Part shown: in pieces, positions 8,830-16,010 of the stretch | How positions within the stretch are numbered: position 1 is the first letter of the stretch | Layout: the number at the start of each line of letters is the position of its first letter | Origin: Niveispirillum sp. SYP-B3756 | Lineage (GTDB): Bacteria; Pseudomonadota; Alphaproteobacteria; Azospirillales; Azospirillaceae | Assembly: GCF_009495745.1 (NCBI RefSeq) | Contig: NZ_WIDQ01000001.1 | Span: forward strand, 797,016 to 861,015 | Direction: 5' to 3' | Length of the DNA: 64,000 nucleotides | Made by a program: the position numbers and the translations under genes | Notes under the pieces: generated by a model | What the model saw: the letters and a program-made list of their open reading frames with translations, nothing else | Database searches by the model: none | What the model was told of the DNA's origin: nothing

Positions 8830-9132
8830 GCGAACGTGGCGGAATCGGTAGACGCCGCAGACTTTAATTGGAGTGCCCCCGTGGAAACGCGGGGAGTAGA
8901 ACCGCCCAAATTCGGGGAACGCTAACGGCCTCACCGCCTAAGCCAATCCCGAGCCAAGCCAGCCTCCGGGCTGGAAGGTGTAGAGACTAGACGGGGGGCA
9001 CCTAACGCCGAAAGGCCATGGTGAAGGGATAGTCCAGACCACGAACGCCATCTGGCGGCGGCGAAAGTCGAAGTGGTATGAAAATCTGCTTCCTGTATGG
9101 GAGTGCGGGTTCGAGTCCCGCCGTTCGCACCA
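8830..9132 (+). tRNA. tRNA-Leu (anticodon UAA) interrupted by a group I intron
   Basis: Exon 1 is 8830-8864 and exon 2 is 9081-9132. Joined, they give acceptor stem GCGAACG/CGTTCGC, a leucine-type D arm and variable arm, anticodon stem GCAGA/TCTGC around the loop CTTAAAA (anticodon UAA), a T arm GCGGG-TTCGAGT-CCCGC, and an encoded CCA. The 5' exon ends in U of the anticodon's first position. The intron ends in G directly before AAAATCTGC, the canonical arrangement for group I introns in this tRNA. Confidence 0.93.
8865..9080 (+). ncRNA. group I intron (subgroup IC3-like) in tRNA-Leu(UAA)
   Basis: A 216-nt self-splicing intron. P1 forms between the exon end ACUU and the internal guide GAGU, giving the diagnostic U-G pair at the 5' splice site. 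P2 is a C-rich/G-rich stem capped by a GGAA (GNRA) tetraloop. The conserved R segment GUAGAGACUAGACGG and S segment GAUAGUCCAGACC are present, and GACUA/UAGUC forms P7. A late GGCGAAAGUC hairpin fits P9. The intron ends in G. Several core words match the Azoarcus tRNA-Ile intron as I remember it (AAUUCGG, GAAGGUGUAGAGACUAG, AUGGUGAAGG, GGCGAAAGUC). It holds no room for an endonuclease gene. Confidence 0.93.
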
Positions 9133-9317
9133 CCCCCCTTTTGTTCTCAGCCGCTGGTTCCGGAAAGCCCGAGATGGGTGCCATTTCCGGCCATCGCCAT
9201 TTCGACCTTTCTGCCGCTCTCAATGGGTCGGGCCGCGCCTATTGACGCCACCCGCCGCCCCATGGTGATAGTGCGCCCAACCTTCCCCGACAATATGGAC
9301 ACCGAGGGCGGACCCCC

Positions 9318-10157
9318 ATGTTCAACATCGCCACCGTGGATTTTCAGGCGCCCGATGCCGCCGAACAGTTCGTGCGTTCCATGCATGAAACCGGCTTTGC
9401 CGTGCTGCGCAACCACCCCATCGATACCGGCCTGATCGGCGACCTGTACAAGGTCTGGGCCGATTTCTTCGCTTGGGATGGCAAGCATGAATACACGTTC
9501 GACCCGCAGTTCCAGGATGGCTATTTCCCCTTCAAGTCGGAAAATGCCAAGGACAGCGCGGTCAAGGATTTGAAGGAATTCTACCATGTCTATCCCGCCC
9601 GCCGGCTGCCGCCGGGGGTGGAGGATGCCACGCACCGCATGTACGACGATCTGCGGGGCCTGGGCGACCGGCTGCTGGGCTGGATTCAGGATCAAGTGCC
9701 GGCCGCCGTGCGCGACAGCTTTTTCGAGCCGCTGCCCCATATGATGGAAGGGTCAGACCGCTCGCTGTTCCGCATCCTGCATTACCCGCCCATCGGGGAA
9801 GGCTATGAGCCCGGCGCCGTGCGCGCGGCCGCGCATGAGGATATCAACCTGATCACCCTGCTGGTCACCGGGTCGGAACCCGGCCTGCAGGCACAGGATA
9901 CGGCCGGCAACTGGCATGATGTGCCGTGCGATGCCGGGATGATTGCCGTCAATGGTGGCGACATGTTGAAGCTGGCTTCGGGCAATTACATCCCGGCCAC
10001 GCCGCACCGGGTGGTGAACCCGCCGCCCGAACATAATGTCTCGCGCTATTCGATGCCGATGTTCCTGCATCCGCGCGCCAATGTCCGCCTGTCGGCGGAA
10101 CTGACGGCGGGCGAATTCCTGGACCAGCGCCTGCGCGAAATCGGGCTGAAGAAGTAA
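9318..10157 (+). CDS. 2-oxoglutarate/Fe(II)-dependent oxygenase, isopenicillin N synthase-like
   Basis: This 279-residue soluble enzyme has the facial triad His and Asp in AAHEDINLITLL and the distal His in PATPHRVV. The 2OG-binding Arg is in VSRYSMPMF. The N-terminal VDFQAPDAAEQFVRSMHETGFAVLRNH segment is the DIOX_N-type domain. The length and order fit the IPNS/ACC-oxidase superfamily, which oxidises small molecules; the substrate cannot be told from sequence. It lies just downstream of tRNA-Leu, convergent with the ATPase inhibitor gene, with a T-tailed terminator and a second hairpin after the stop. Confidence 0.88.
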   Translation: MFNIATVDFQAPDAAEQFVRSMHETGFAVLRNHPIDTGLIGDLYKVWADFFAWDGKHEYTFDPQFQDGYFPFKSENAKDSAVKDLKEFYHVYPARRLPPGVEDATHRMYDDLRGLGDRLLGWIQDQVPAAVRDSFFEPLPHMMEGSDRSLFRILHYPPIGEGYEPGAVRAAAHEDINLITLLVTGSEPGLQAQDTAGNWHDVPCDAGMIAVNGGDMLKLASGNYIPATPHRVVNPPPEHNVSRYSMPMFLHPRANVRLSAELTAGEFLDQRLREIGLKK

Positions 10158-10170
10158 AAGGTGAAGAGAA

Positions 10171-10203
10171 AGGGCCGCCCGACATCAGACGGACGGCCCC
10201 TTT
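10171..10203 (+). terminator. intrinsic terminator
   Basis: A GGGCCGCCC / GGACGGCCC stem with one mismatch encloses a 10-nt loop and is followed by TTT. It lies 13 bases after the oxygenase stop. Confidence 0.7.
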
Positions 10204-10213
10204 ATCTTACCCC

Positions 10214-10247
10214 AATCTTCCTTGATCGTAATCGATCAAGGAAGATT
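10214..10247. repeat. perfect palindrome at convergent junction
   Basis: Fifteen-base perfect arms (ATCTTCCTTGATCG core) surround TAAT. It begins with CAATCTTCCT, close to the CAATCTCCCT word that opens the family C repeat at 38549 and the palindrome at 53712. It probably acts as a bidirectional terminator or repeat half-site. Confidence 0.6.
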
Positions 10248-10253
10248 TCGTGT

Positions 10254-10335
10254 TCCCTCATGCGCCGGGCGGCGGCATCCGCCGCCTTGGCTTACGCGCC
10301 ACGAGGTGCGGGCCGGCAGTCGCCGGCCTCCACTC
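10254..10335. repeat. intergenic repeat, family C, copy 1
   Basis: It opens TCCCTCATGCGCCGGGCGG, followed by a GGCGGcatCCGCC hairpin, CTTGGCTTACGCG and a GGCCGGCAGTCGCCGGCC hairpin. It is about 80% identical over most of its length to copy 2 at 38549 and to the interrupted copy 3 at 47564. At the dinucleotide where the IS110 element entered copy 3, this copy reads AT instead of CT (in the other orientation). Confidence 0.75.
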
Positions 10336-10366
10336 CGCCTGAAGGAGACCTTCTAGCAGAGTGGCA

Positions 10367-10687
10367 TTACTCAGCCTGCAGCTGCTGCCTGGCCTTTTCC
10401 AGCAGCACATCCATTTCCTTTTCGATCCGGTGTTCGGAGATATCGACGCCCTTGGCCTGGAAATCGGCCAGCAGCTTGCGAACGATATCCTTGTGGCCCG
10501 GCTCCTCGAAATCCACATTCACCATCAGCTTGCCATAGGCTTCGGCATCCTCGCCGGTGATGCCCATCTGCTCGGCGGCCCACAGCCCGATCAGCTTGGC
10601 GCGGCGGGCATAGACGCGGAACTGCAGTTCCTGATCGTGCTTGAACTTGTTTTCGAATGCCTGCTCGCGATCATCGAACGTGGTCAT
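10367..10687 (-). CDS. F1-ATPase inhibitor zeta subunit (DUF1476)
   Basis: This all-helical 106-residue protein starts MTTFDDREQAFENKFKHDQELQF, the diagnostic N-terminus of the alphaproteobacterial zeta family. The family's N-terminal segment inserts into F1-ATPase and blocks ATP hydrolysis (shown in Paracoccus). The rest (RAKLIGLWAAEQMG, then a C-terminal EKEMDVLLEKARQQLQ helix) fits the four-helix bundle. AGGAAGTGGAT precedes the ATG, deciding the start over a longer frame. It is divergent from the NRDE gene, 170 bases away. Confidence 0.92.
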   Translation of the reverse strand: MTTFDDREQAFENKFKHDQELQFRVYARRAKLIGLWAAEQMGITGEDAEAYGKLMVNVDFEEPGHKDIVRKLLADFQAKGVDISEHRIEKEMDVLLEKARQQLQAE

Positions 10688-10858
10688 ATCCACTTCCTCT
10701 GTAAGCCGGGCGTAAACGCCCCTCTGGGATAATCCGCTTATATACCGGACCTGTGCCATGCGCCATGCTTGCGGCATGACCCGTTGGTCAGGCATTGACC
10801 TGCATCACAGCGGCTGGAAAATTTGTTTGGCAACCGGAACGTTTTCTCGGGAGAGATC

Positions 10859-11611
10859 ATGTGCAGCATCATCCTTTTGCGCCGCCCCGGCCATGATTGG
10901 CCGCTGATCCTGGCCGGCAACCGGGATGAGATGGTGAACCGCCCCTGGAAGCCGCCGGCCCGCCATTGGCCCGACCGGCCCGAAGTGGTGGCCGGGCTGG
11001 ACGAGACGGCGGGCGGTTCCTGGCTGGGGCTGAATGATCATGGCGTCGTCGCCGTGATTTTGAACCGCAAGGACACGCTGGGGCCAGCCCCGGGCAAAAG
11101 GTCGCGGGGGGAGTTGGTGCTGGATGCGCTGGACCATGCCGACGCCAAGGACGCCGCCGAGGCGCTGGCCGATCTGGATGGCCGCGCCTATCGCCCCTTC
11201 AATCTGGTGATTGCCGATAACCGCGATGCCTTCTGGCTGTCGCTGCCGGCGGATGGCGGGCGGGTGCGGGTGAAACCGATTCCGGTCGGCCTGTCCATGC
11301 TGACAGCATCCGACCTGAATGATGACAGTTCCGCCCGGCAGAAATTCTATCGCCCGCTGTTCCAGGCGGCTGCGGTCCCAGACCCGGATAAAGACGACTG
11401 GAAAGCCTGGGAGGAGTTGCTGGGCAGCCGCATCTGGGATGGTGATATCGGCCCGCGCGGGGCCATGTGCGTCGTCACCCCCATCGGGTTCGAAACCGGC
11501 AGCTCGGCCAGCATCGCTCTGCCCGCCATGGGCCGTTCGGGCGTGCCACCCATCTTCCGTTTTGCCCCCGGTCGGCCCGACCGCACGCCCTTCGCGCCGC
11601 TGACCCTATAG
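10859..11611 (+). CDS. NRDE family (TANGO2-like) protein
   Basis: This 250-residue protein starts MCSIILLRRPGHDWPLILAGNRDE. The conserved Cys follows the initiator Met, and the NRDE motif lies near residue 22. Later family motifs are GGSWLGLNDHGVVAVILNR and the C-terminal RGAMCVVTP. The fold is related to N-terminal nucleophile hydrolases, so the Cys may be the nucleophile after Met removal. The human homologue TANGO2 is linked to lipid/heme metabolism, but the bacterial role is unclear. The ATG at 10859 was chosen because any earlier start would bury the Cys. Confidence 0.9.
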   Translation: MCSIILLRRPGHDWPLILAGNRDEMVNRPWKPPARHWPDRPEVVAGLDETAGGSWLGLNDHGVVAVILNRKDTLGPAPGKRSRGELVLDALDHADAKDAAEALADLDGRAYRPFNLVIADNRDAFWLSLPADGGRVRVKPIPVGLSMLTASDLNDDSSARQKFYRPLFQAAAVPDPDKDDWKAWEELLGSRIWDGDIGPRGAMCVVTPIGFETGSSASIALPAMGRSGVPPIFRFAPGRPDRTPFAPLTL

Positions 11612-11653
11612 GGGACGATACCCTGCACTGACCCGCCCGCATCGCTGGGTGCA

Positions 11654-11682
11654 TTGTATAAAAGCCCCCGGCTTGCTATAGG
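11654..11682 (+). promoter_or_regulatory. candidate sigma-70 promoter of purC
   Basis: TTGTAT and TATAGG are separated by 17 bases, with TTGC just before the -10 box. It lies about 80 bases before the purC ATG and upstream of a hairpin with a T run. Confidence 0.45.
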
Positions 11683-11691
11683 GAATGACAT

Positions 11692-11733
11692 CGGACCCGG
11701 TGGCACCCGCCTGACGGGTCCGTTCCCCTTTTT
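11692..11733 (+). promoter_or_regulatory. terminator-like leader hairpin before purC
   Basis: CGGACCCG pairs with CGGGTCCG across a 15-nt loop, and a pyrimidine run ending TTTTT follows. It lies between the candidate promoter and the purC start, so it could attenuate transcription rather than end the upstream NRDE gene, which stops about 80 bases earlier. Confidence 0.45.
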
Positions 11734-11760
11734 GCTGGAACGATTGCTGGACACCAACCC

Positions 11761-12525
11761 ATGACCCGACGCCGGCGCATCTACGAAGGCAAGGCGAAGA
11801 TTCTGTATGAGGGCCCCGAGCCGGGTACCCTGGTCCAGTACTTCAAGGACGACGCCACGGCGTTCAATGCCCAGAAAAAGGGCACGATCACCGGGAAGGG
11901 CGTGCTGAACAACCGCATCAGCGAATATCTGATGCAGAAGTTGGGCGAAATCGGCATCCCCAACCATTTCGTGCGCCGCCTGAACATGCGTGAGCAGCTG
12001 GTGCGCGAAGTGGAGATCATCCCGATCGAGGTGGTGGTCCGCAATATCGCCGCCGGCAGCCTGACCAAGCGGTTCGGCATCCCGGAAGGCACGCCGCTGC
12101 CCCGTTCCATCGTCGAATATTACTTCAAGAACGACGAGCTGGGCGACCCGATGGTCTCCGAAGAGCATATCACTGCCTTCGGCTGGGCCGCCCCGCAGGA
12201 TCTGGACGACATGCTGTCGCTGGCGCTGCGCATCAATGATTATCTCAACGGTCTGTTCCTGGGCATCGGCCTGAAGCTGGTTGATTTCAAGGTGGAATTC
12301 GGCCGCCTGTTTGAGAATGAAGAGATGCGCATCATCCTGGCGGACGAGATCAGCCCGGATAATTGCCGTCTGTGGGACGCCAAGACCAACGAGAAGTTGG
12401 ACAAGGACCGCTTCCGCCAGGATCTGGGCAATGTTGCCGAGGCCTATCAGGAAGTGGCCCGCCGTCTGGGCATTCTGCCGGAAGCCGGCCCCGGCGACCA
12501 TACCGCACCCAAGCTGGTGCAGTAA
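11761..12525 (+). CDS. purC: SAICAR synthetase (phosphoribosylaminoimidazole-succinocarboxamide synthase)
   Basis: This 254-residue enzyme of de novo purine synthesis joins CAIR and aspartate using ATP. It opens with the family motif [15 protein letters not shown]. It has [18 protein letters not shown], the [20 protein letters not shown] substrate-binding signature and [10 protein letters not shown] / [15 protein letters not shown] near the C-terminus. The length is standard for bacterial PurC. It is followed by a small membrane-protein gene and purS in the same direction. purQ and purL, often found here in alphaproteobacteria, are absent. Confidence 0.98.
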   Translation: MTRRRRIYEGKAKILYEGPEPGTLVQYFKDDATAFNAQKKGTITGKGVLNNRISEYLMQKLGEIGIPNHFVRRLNMREQLVREVEIIPIEVVVRNIAAGSLTKRFGIPEGTPLPRSIVEYYFKNDELGDPMVSEEHITAFGWAAPQDLDDMLSLALRINDYLNGLFLGIGLKLVDFKVEFGRLFENEEMRIILADEISPDNCRLWDAKTNEKLDKDRFRQDLGNVAEAYQEVARRLGILPEAGPGDHTAPKLVQ

Positions 12526-12542
12526 GGGACAGGCGACAGGGC

Positions 12543-12965
12543 ATGGACCGGTTGCGGCCCCTGCCTTTGTTGCTGGCTTACGCTGATTTTGTGTTGATGC
12601 TGGGGCTGGAACTGGCTTTTGCCGTTCCGGCCCTTTTGCATTTGCCGGCCACCGACTGGACGCTGAATATCCTGACCGATGGGCGGGCCTGGCTGCTGGT
12701 GCCTCCGCCCTTTTGCTGGCTGGCCATGGCGATATGGCCGGCGGCGGGGGCCAAGGGGCATCTGGCGCGGCACCTGCGGGCTCTGGCGCTCTATGCTTTG
12801 GCCATCATCGGCTTTTTTGCCGCCATCCGCCTGTCCGTCCCCTGGGGGGAGGGTGTGAAAATCGCCTGCCCGGTGATCTATGCCGCCGGCACGGCACTGG
12901 CCCTTCTCCATCTGGGGCAAGGCTTCCCTGCGTTGCGGCGCTATCTTTCCAGGTCGCCAAGCTGA
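12543..12965 (+). CDS. small integral membrane protein between purC and purS
   Basis: A 140-residue protein, MDRLRPLPLLLAYADFVLML. It has four predicted membrane helices (about residues 8-30, 45-65, 75-95 and 105-125) separated by short polar loops, and a basic C-terminus. The ATG lies 17 bases after the purC stop; the longer open frame upstream is antisense-like and overlaps purC. No family is recognised. Its position inside the pur pair suggests co-transcription, not necessarily a role in purine synthesis. Confidence 0.6.
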   Translation: MDRLRPLPLLLAYADFVLMLGLELAFAVPALLHLPATDWTLNILTDGRAWLLVPPPFCWLAMAIWPAAGAKGHLARHLRALALYALAIIGFFAAIRLSVPWGEGVKIACPVIYAAGTALALLHLGQGFPALRRYLSRSPS

Positions 12966-13021
12966 CTGGTTTTTGCTATCCCACCGCCATCGATTTCTGC
13001 CTCAAGACAGCGGGTGCCCCC

Positions 13022-13264
13022 ATGAAGGCCAAAGTCATCGTCACCCTGAAGAACGGCGTGCTGGACCCCCAGGGCAAGGCCATTGGCCATGCGCTGACCA
13101 ATCTGGGTTTCGAGGGCGTGGGCGAGGTTCGCCAGGGCAAGCTGATCGAACTGGAAGTGGCCGAGACCGACCCGGCCAAGGCCAAGGCCCAGATTGAGGA
13201 AATGTGCCGCAAGCTGCTGGCCAACACCGTGATCGAGAATTATTCGGTCGAGCTGGTGGGCTGA
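13022..13264 (+). CDS. purS: PurS subunit of FGAM synthetase
   Basis: This 80-residue protein matches PurS end to end: MKAKVIVTLKNGVLDPQGKAI, LGFEGVGEVRQGKLIELEV, a helix-forming AKAQIEEMCRKLLANTVIENY and a final SVEL. PurS bridges PurQ (glutaminase) and the small PurL in the three-part formylglycinamidine synthetase complex. Its presence implies that the genome uses the PurSQL form, although purQ and purL lie elsewhere. A strong terminator follows. Confidence 0.95.
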   Translation: MKAKVIVTLKNGVLDPQGKAIGHALTNLGFEGVGEVRQGKLIELEVAETDPAKAKAQIEEMCRKLLANTVIENYSVELVG

Positions 13265-13306
13265 TTTCCCAAGCCGGCCCTGGTCGGCGGGAAGCACGTG
13301 ATAAGG

Positions 13307-13338
13307 GGCGCGTCTGGCACCGGCTGGACGCGCCTTTT
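13307..13338 (+). terminator. intrinsic terminator after purS
   Basis: The perfect 8-bp stem GGCGCGTC/GACGCGCC with a 12-nt loop is followed by TTTT. It closes the purC-purS transcript. Confidence 0.85.
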
Positions 13339-13444
13339 CCATTTCAGTGTCGATGAGATTGAGAAAGCGGCCGCTTCAGCGTAGAGACGATGGTTAAAGG
13401 GCCGATGCCGGGGTGCCGGCCTGCCATTACAAGGATGGGGTTTC

Positions 13445-13948
13445 ATGCGCGCTGCCGTCATTGCTCCGCTGTCGCTTGCCACGCTGCTGCTGGGCAGCCT
13501 TGCCCATGCCACGCCTGCCGATGTGCTGAAATGCACGGAGGTGAAGGAAGATGCAGCCCGGCTGGCCTGTTATGACCGCACCGTTCCCGCCTTGCGTGCC
13601 CTGCCGCCGGCGCTGTCCTCGGCCGTCCAGGCCCCGAAGCCCCCTGCCCCGCCCGTGCCGCCCGAACAGCGTTTCGGCGCTGAACGGCTGAACAAGGCAG
13701 ACAAGCCGGCCGCCATGGCGGAGGATGTGGAGACCATCACCGCCACCCTGAAGGATGCCTATGAACGCAGTCCCGGCCGCTGGGTCTTCACCCTGGATAA
13801 TGGCCAAGTCTGGCAGCAGGTGGTGACGCAGACCCTCTACGGTGTGAAGCCCGGCCGCAAGGTGACGGTCGAGAAAGCCATCCTGGGCAGCTATAACCTG
13901 CGGGTCGAAGGCATCAAGGCGCTGATCAAGGTTTCCCGCGCTAAATAG
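13445..13948 (+). CDS. secreted hypothetical protein
   Basis: This 167-residue protein has a clear Sec signal peptide (MRAAVIAPLSLATLLLGSLAHA, cleavage near residue 22). A Cys-containing motif follows (DVLKCTEVKEDAARLACYDRTV), of the C-x-x-I/V...RLACYD type found in several periplasmic proteins, including some near type VI systems. A Pro-rich linker precedes a small C-terminal beta domain (GRWVFTLDNGQVWQQV...GSYNLRVEGIKALIKV). The two Cys probably form a disulfide. No secretion genes are nearby. The role is unknown. Confidence 0.75.
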   Translation: MRAAVIAPLSLATLLLGSLAHATPADVLKCTEVKEDAARLACYDRTVPALRALPPALSSAVQAPKPPAPPVPPEQRFGAERLNKADKPAAMAEDVETITATLKDAYERSPGRWVFTLDNGQVWQQVVTQTLYGVKPGRKVTVEKAILGSYNLRVEGIKALIKVSRAK

Positions 13949-13970
13949 CCCCAACGGTTGCGCTTCCCCC

Positions 13971-13999
13971 CTTGCGCCGCACCCCCTTCTGTCCCATAT
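13971..13999 (+). promoter_or_regulatory. candidate RpoH (heat-shock) promoter of htpG
   Basis: CTTG is followed after 18 bases by CCCATAT, resembling the alphaproteobacterial sigma-32 pattern CTTG-N17/18-CYTAT-T. It lies about 65 bases upstream of the htpG ATG, a normal distance for a heat-shock gene. Confidence 0.45.
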
Positions 14000-14064
14000 C
14001 GACAGCCGGCTGCGGCCCATTCCGGCCGCCTGTTGCATGACCACATGATGAGAGACGAGAAGCG

Positions 14065-15945
14065 ATGAGCGAGGAACGGCTTAGTTTCCAGGCCGAGGTC
14101 AGCCGCCTGCTGGACATGGTGGCCCACAGCCTCTACTCGGACAAGGAAGTCTTCCTGCGGGAATTGATCTCCAACGCATCGGACGCCTGCGACAAGCTGC
14201 GCTATGCGGCACAGACCGATGCGGTGCTGATGGAAGGCGACCCGGATTTCAAGATCCGGCTGGTGATTGACAAGGATGCCGGCACGCTGACCGTGACCGA
14301 TAACGGCATCGGCATGAACCGGCAGGATCTGGTGGATAATCTGGGCACCATTGCCCGGTCCGGCACGTCCGCCTTCGTCAAGAACCTGTCGGGTGATGAC
14401 AAGAAGGATGTCAGCCTGATCGGCCAGTTCGGCGTCGGCTTCTATTCTGCCTTCATGATCGCCGACAAGGTGGATGTCTATTCCACCCGCGCCGGTGAAA
14501 AGCATGGCTGGCTGTGGAGCAGCGACGGCAAGGGCAGCTTCACCGTGGCCGAGAGCGCCGATGCGCCGGCCCGTGGCACCCGCATCGTGCTGCATGTGAA
14601 GGCGGACGAGAAGGATTTCCTGGACGAACTCCGGCTGCGGTCGGTGGTGAAGAAATATTCCGACCATATCGCCGTGCCCATCCTGCTGGGGGAGGAGACG
14701 GAATCGGTCAATGCCGCCAGCGCGCTCTGGACCCGGTCGAAGTCGGAGATCAGCGAGGAACAGTACAAGGAATTCTATCACCATGTCGGGCACAGCTTCG
14801 ATGATCCGTGGCTGACCCTGCATTGGCGCGCCGAAGGGGTGATCGAATATACCGGCCTGCTGTTCGTGCCGCAGCAGCGCCCGTTCGACCTGTTCGACCC
14901 GCGCCGCGCCCATCATGTGAAGCTCTATGTCCGCCGCGTCTTCATCACCGACGAAGCGGAAGGGCTGGTGCCCCCCTATCTGCGCTTCCTGCGCGGCGTG
15001 GTGGACAGCGAAGACCTGCCGCTGAATGTCAGCCGCGAGATGCTGCAGCACAACCCGGTGCTGGCCAAGCTGAAGGCCGGCATCGTCAAGCGCGTGCTGG
15101 GCGACCTGAACAAGAAGGCCGCCGATCCCGACCAGGCCGCCGATTATGCCCGTTTCTGGGATGCCTTCGGCCCGGTGCTGAAGGAAGGCCTGTATGAGGA
15201 CTTCACCCACCGCGACGATCTGCTGAAGCTGCTGCGCTTCCGCACCACCGCCAGCAATGGCGAGCTGGTGAGCCTGGAAACCTATATCGGGCGGATGAAG
15301 GAAGGCCAGGACACGATCTACTACATTACCGGTGAGGATGCCGCCGCCCTCGCCAAGAGCCCGCAGATCGAAGGCTTCCGCGCCAAGGGCGTAGAGGTGA
15401 TGCTGCTGACCGACCCGGTGGATGAATTCTGGCTGGGCTCCGTGCGGGAGGCCCAGGGCAAGAGCTTCAAGTCCGTCACCCGTGGCGGGGCCGACCTGTC
15501 CAAGATCAAAGGCACGGACGGCGAGGAAAGGAAGGACGAGGCCGAGAAGCCGGCGGAAGGTGATCTTTCTTCCCTGATCGCCCTGCTGAAACTGACGCTG
15601 GGTGACGCGGTGAAGGATGTCCGCCGGTCGGAACGGCTGACCGACAGTGCCGTCTGTCTGGTGGCCGATGATGGCGATATGGATATCCACCTGCAGCGCC
15701 TGTTGAAGCAACATGGCCAGTTGGGGGCGGATGCCGACGCCAAGCGCGTGCTGGAGCTGAACCCCAGCCACCCGCTGATCCGCCGTCTGGCGGAAAAGGC
15801 CGGGCAGGAGGGTGCCGCCGACGCGCTGGAAGATGCAGCCTATCTGTTGATGGATCAGGCCCGCATCGTGGAGGGCGAAACCTTGCCCGACCCGGTGGCG
15901 TTTGCCCGCCGCATGGCCAGCTTTGTTGAGCGCGGCCTGGGCTGA
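14065..15945 (+). CDS. htpG: molecular chaperone HtpG (Hsp90)
   Basis: This 626-residue cytosolic Hsp90 carries all GHKL ATPase motifs: ELISNASDACDKLRY, the DNGIGM loop, GTIARSGT and GQFGVGFYSAFM. The middle domain has the catalytic-loop Arg region LPLNVSREMLQHNP. The C-terminal dimerisation domain is shorter than in eukaryotes, and no MEEVD is present, as normal for bacteria. A charged linker (DGEERKDEAEKPAEG) separates the middle and C domains. The gene appears monocistronic: a possible heat-shock promoter lies before it and a strong terminator after it. Confidence 0.98.
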   Translation: MSEERLSFQAEVSRLLDMVAHSLYSDKEVFLRELISNASDACDKLRYAAQTDAVLMEGDPDFKIRLVIDKDAGTLTVTDNGIGMNRQDLVDNLGTIARSGTSAFVKNLSGDDKKDVSLIGQFGVGFYSAFMIADKVDVYSTRAGEKHGWLWSSDGKGSFTVAESADAPARGTRIVLHVKADEKDFLDELRLRSVVKKYSDHIAVPILLGEETESVNAASALWTRSKSEISEEQYKEFYHHVGHSFDDPWLTLHWRAEGVIEYTGLLFVPQQRPFDLFDPRRAHHVKLYVRRVFITDEAEGLVPPYLRFLRGVVDSEDLPLNVSREMLQHNPVLAKLKAGIVKRVLGDLNKKAADPDQAADYARFWDAFGPVLKEGLYEDFTHRDDLLKLLRFRTTASNGELVSLETYIGRMKEGQDTIYYITGEDAAALAKSPQIEGFRAKGVEVMLLTDPVDEFWLGSVREAQGKSFKSVTRGGADLSKIKGTDGEERKDEAEKPAEGDLSSLIALLKLTLGDAVKDVRRSERLTDSAVCLVADDGDMDIHLQRLLKQHGQLGADADAKRVLELNPSHPLIRRLAEKAGQEGAADALEDAAYLLMDQARIVEGETLPDPVAFARRMASFVERGLG

Positions 15946-15979
15946 TTGCTGGGCAAGGGATGATTGCCTGAAATGAGAT

Positions 15980-16010
15980 GGCGCCGGCCTGCACAGCCGG
16001 CGCCGTTTTT
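15980..16010 (+). terminator. intrinsic terminator after htpG
   Basis: The perfect 9-bp stem GGCGCCGGC/GCCGGCGCC with a 7-nt loop is followed by GTTTTT. It abuts the end of the opposed LytTR gene. Confidence 0.9.

Noticed and set aside
9002..9223. Open frame of 73 codons across the tRNA-Leu intron and 3' exon (minus strand)
   Set aside because: The bases are fully explained by the conserved intron core and tRNA exon; the reading is antisense to both and shows no homing-endonuclease motif.
12363..12542. N-terminal extension of the small membrane protein into purC
   Set aside because: The extra residues are out-of-frame reading of purC and lack an RBS; the ATG at 12543 starts a clean membrane protein.
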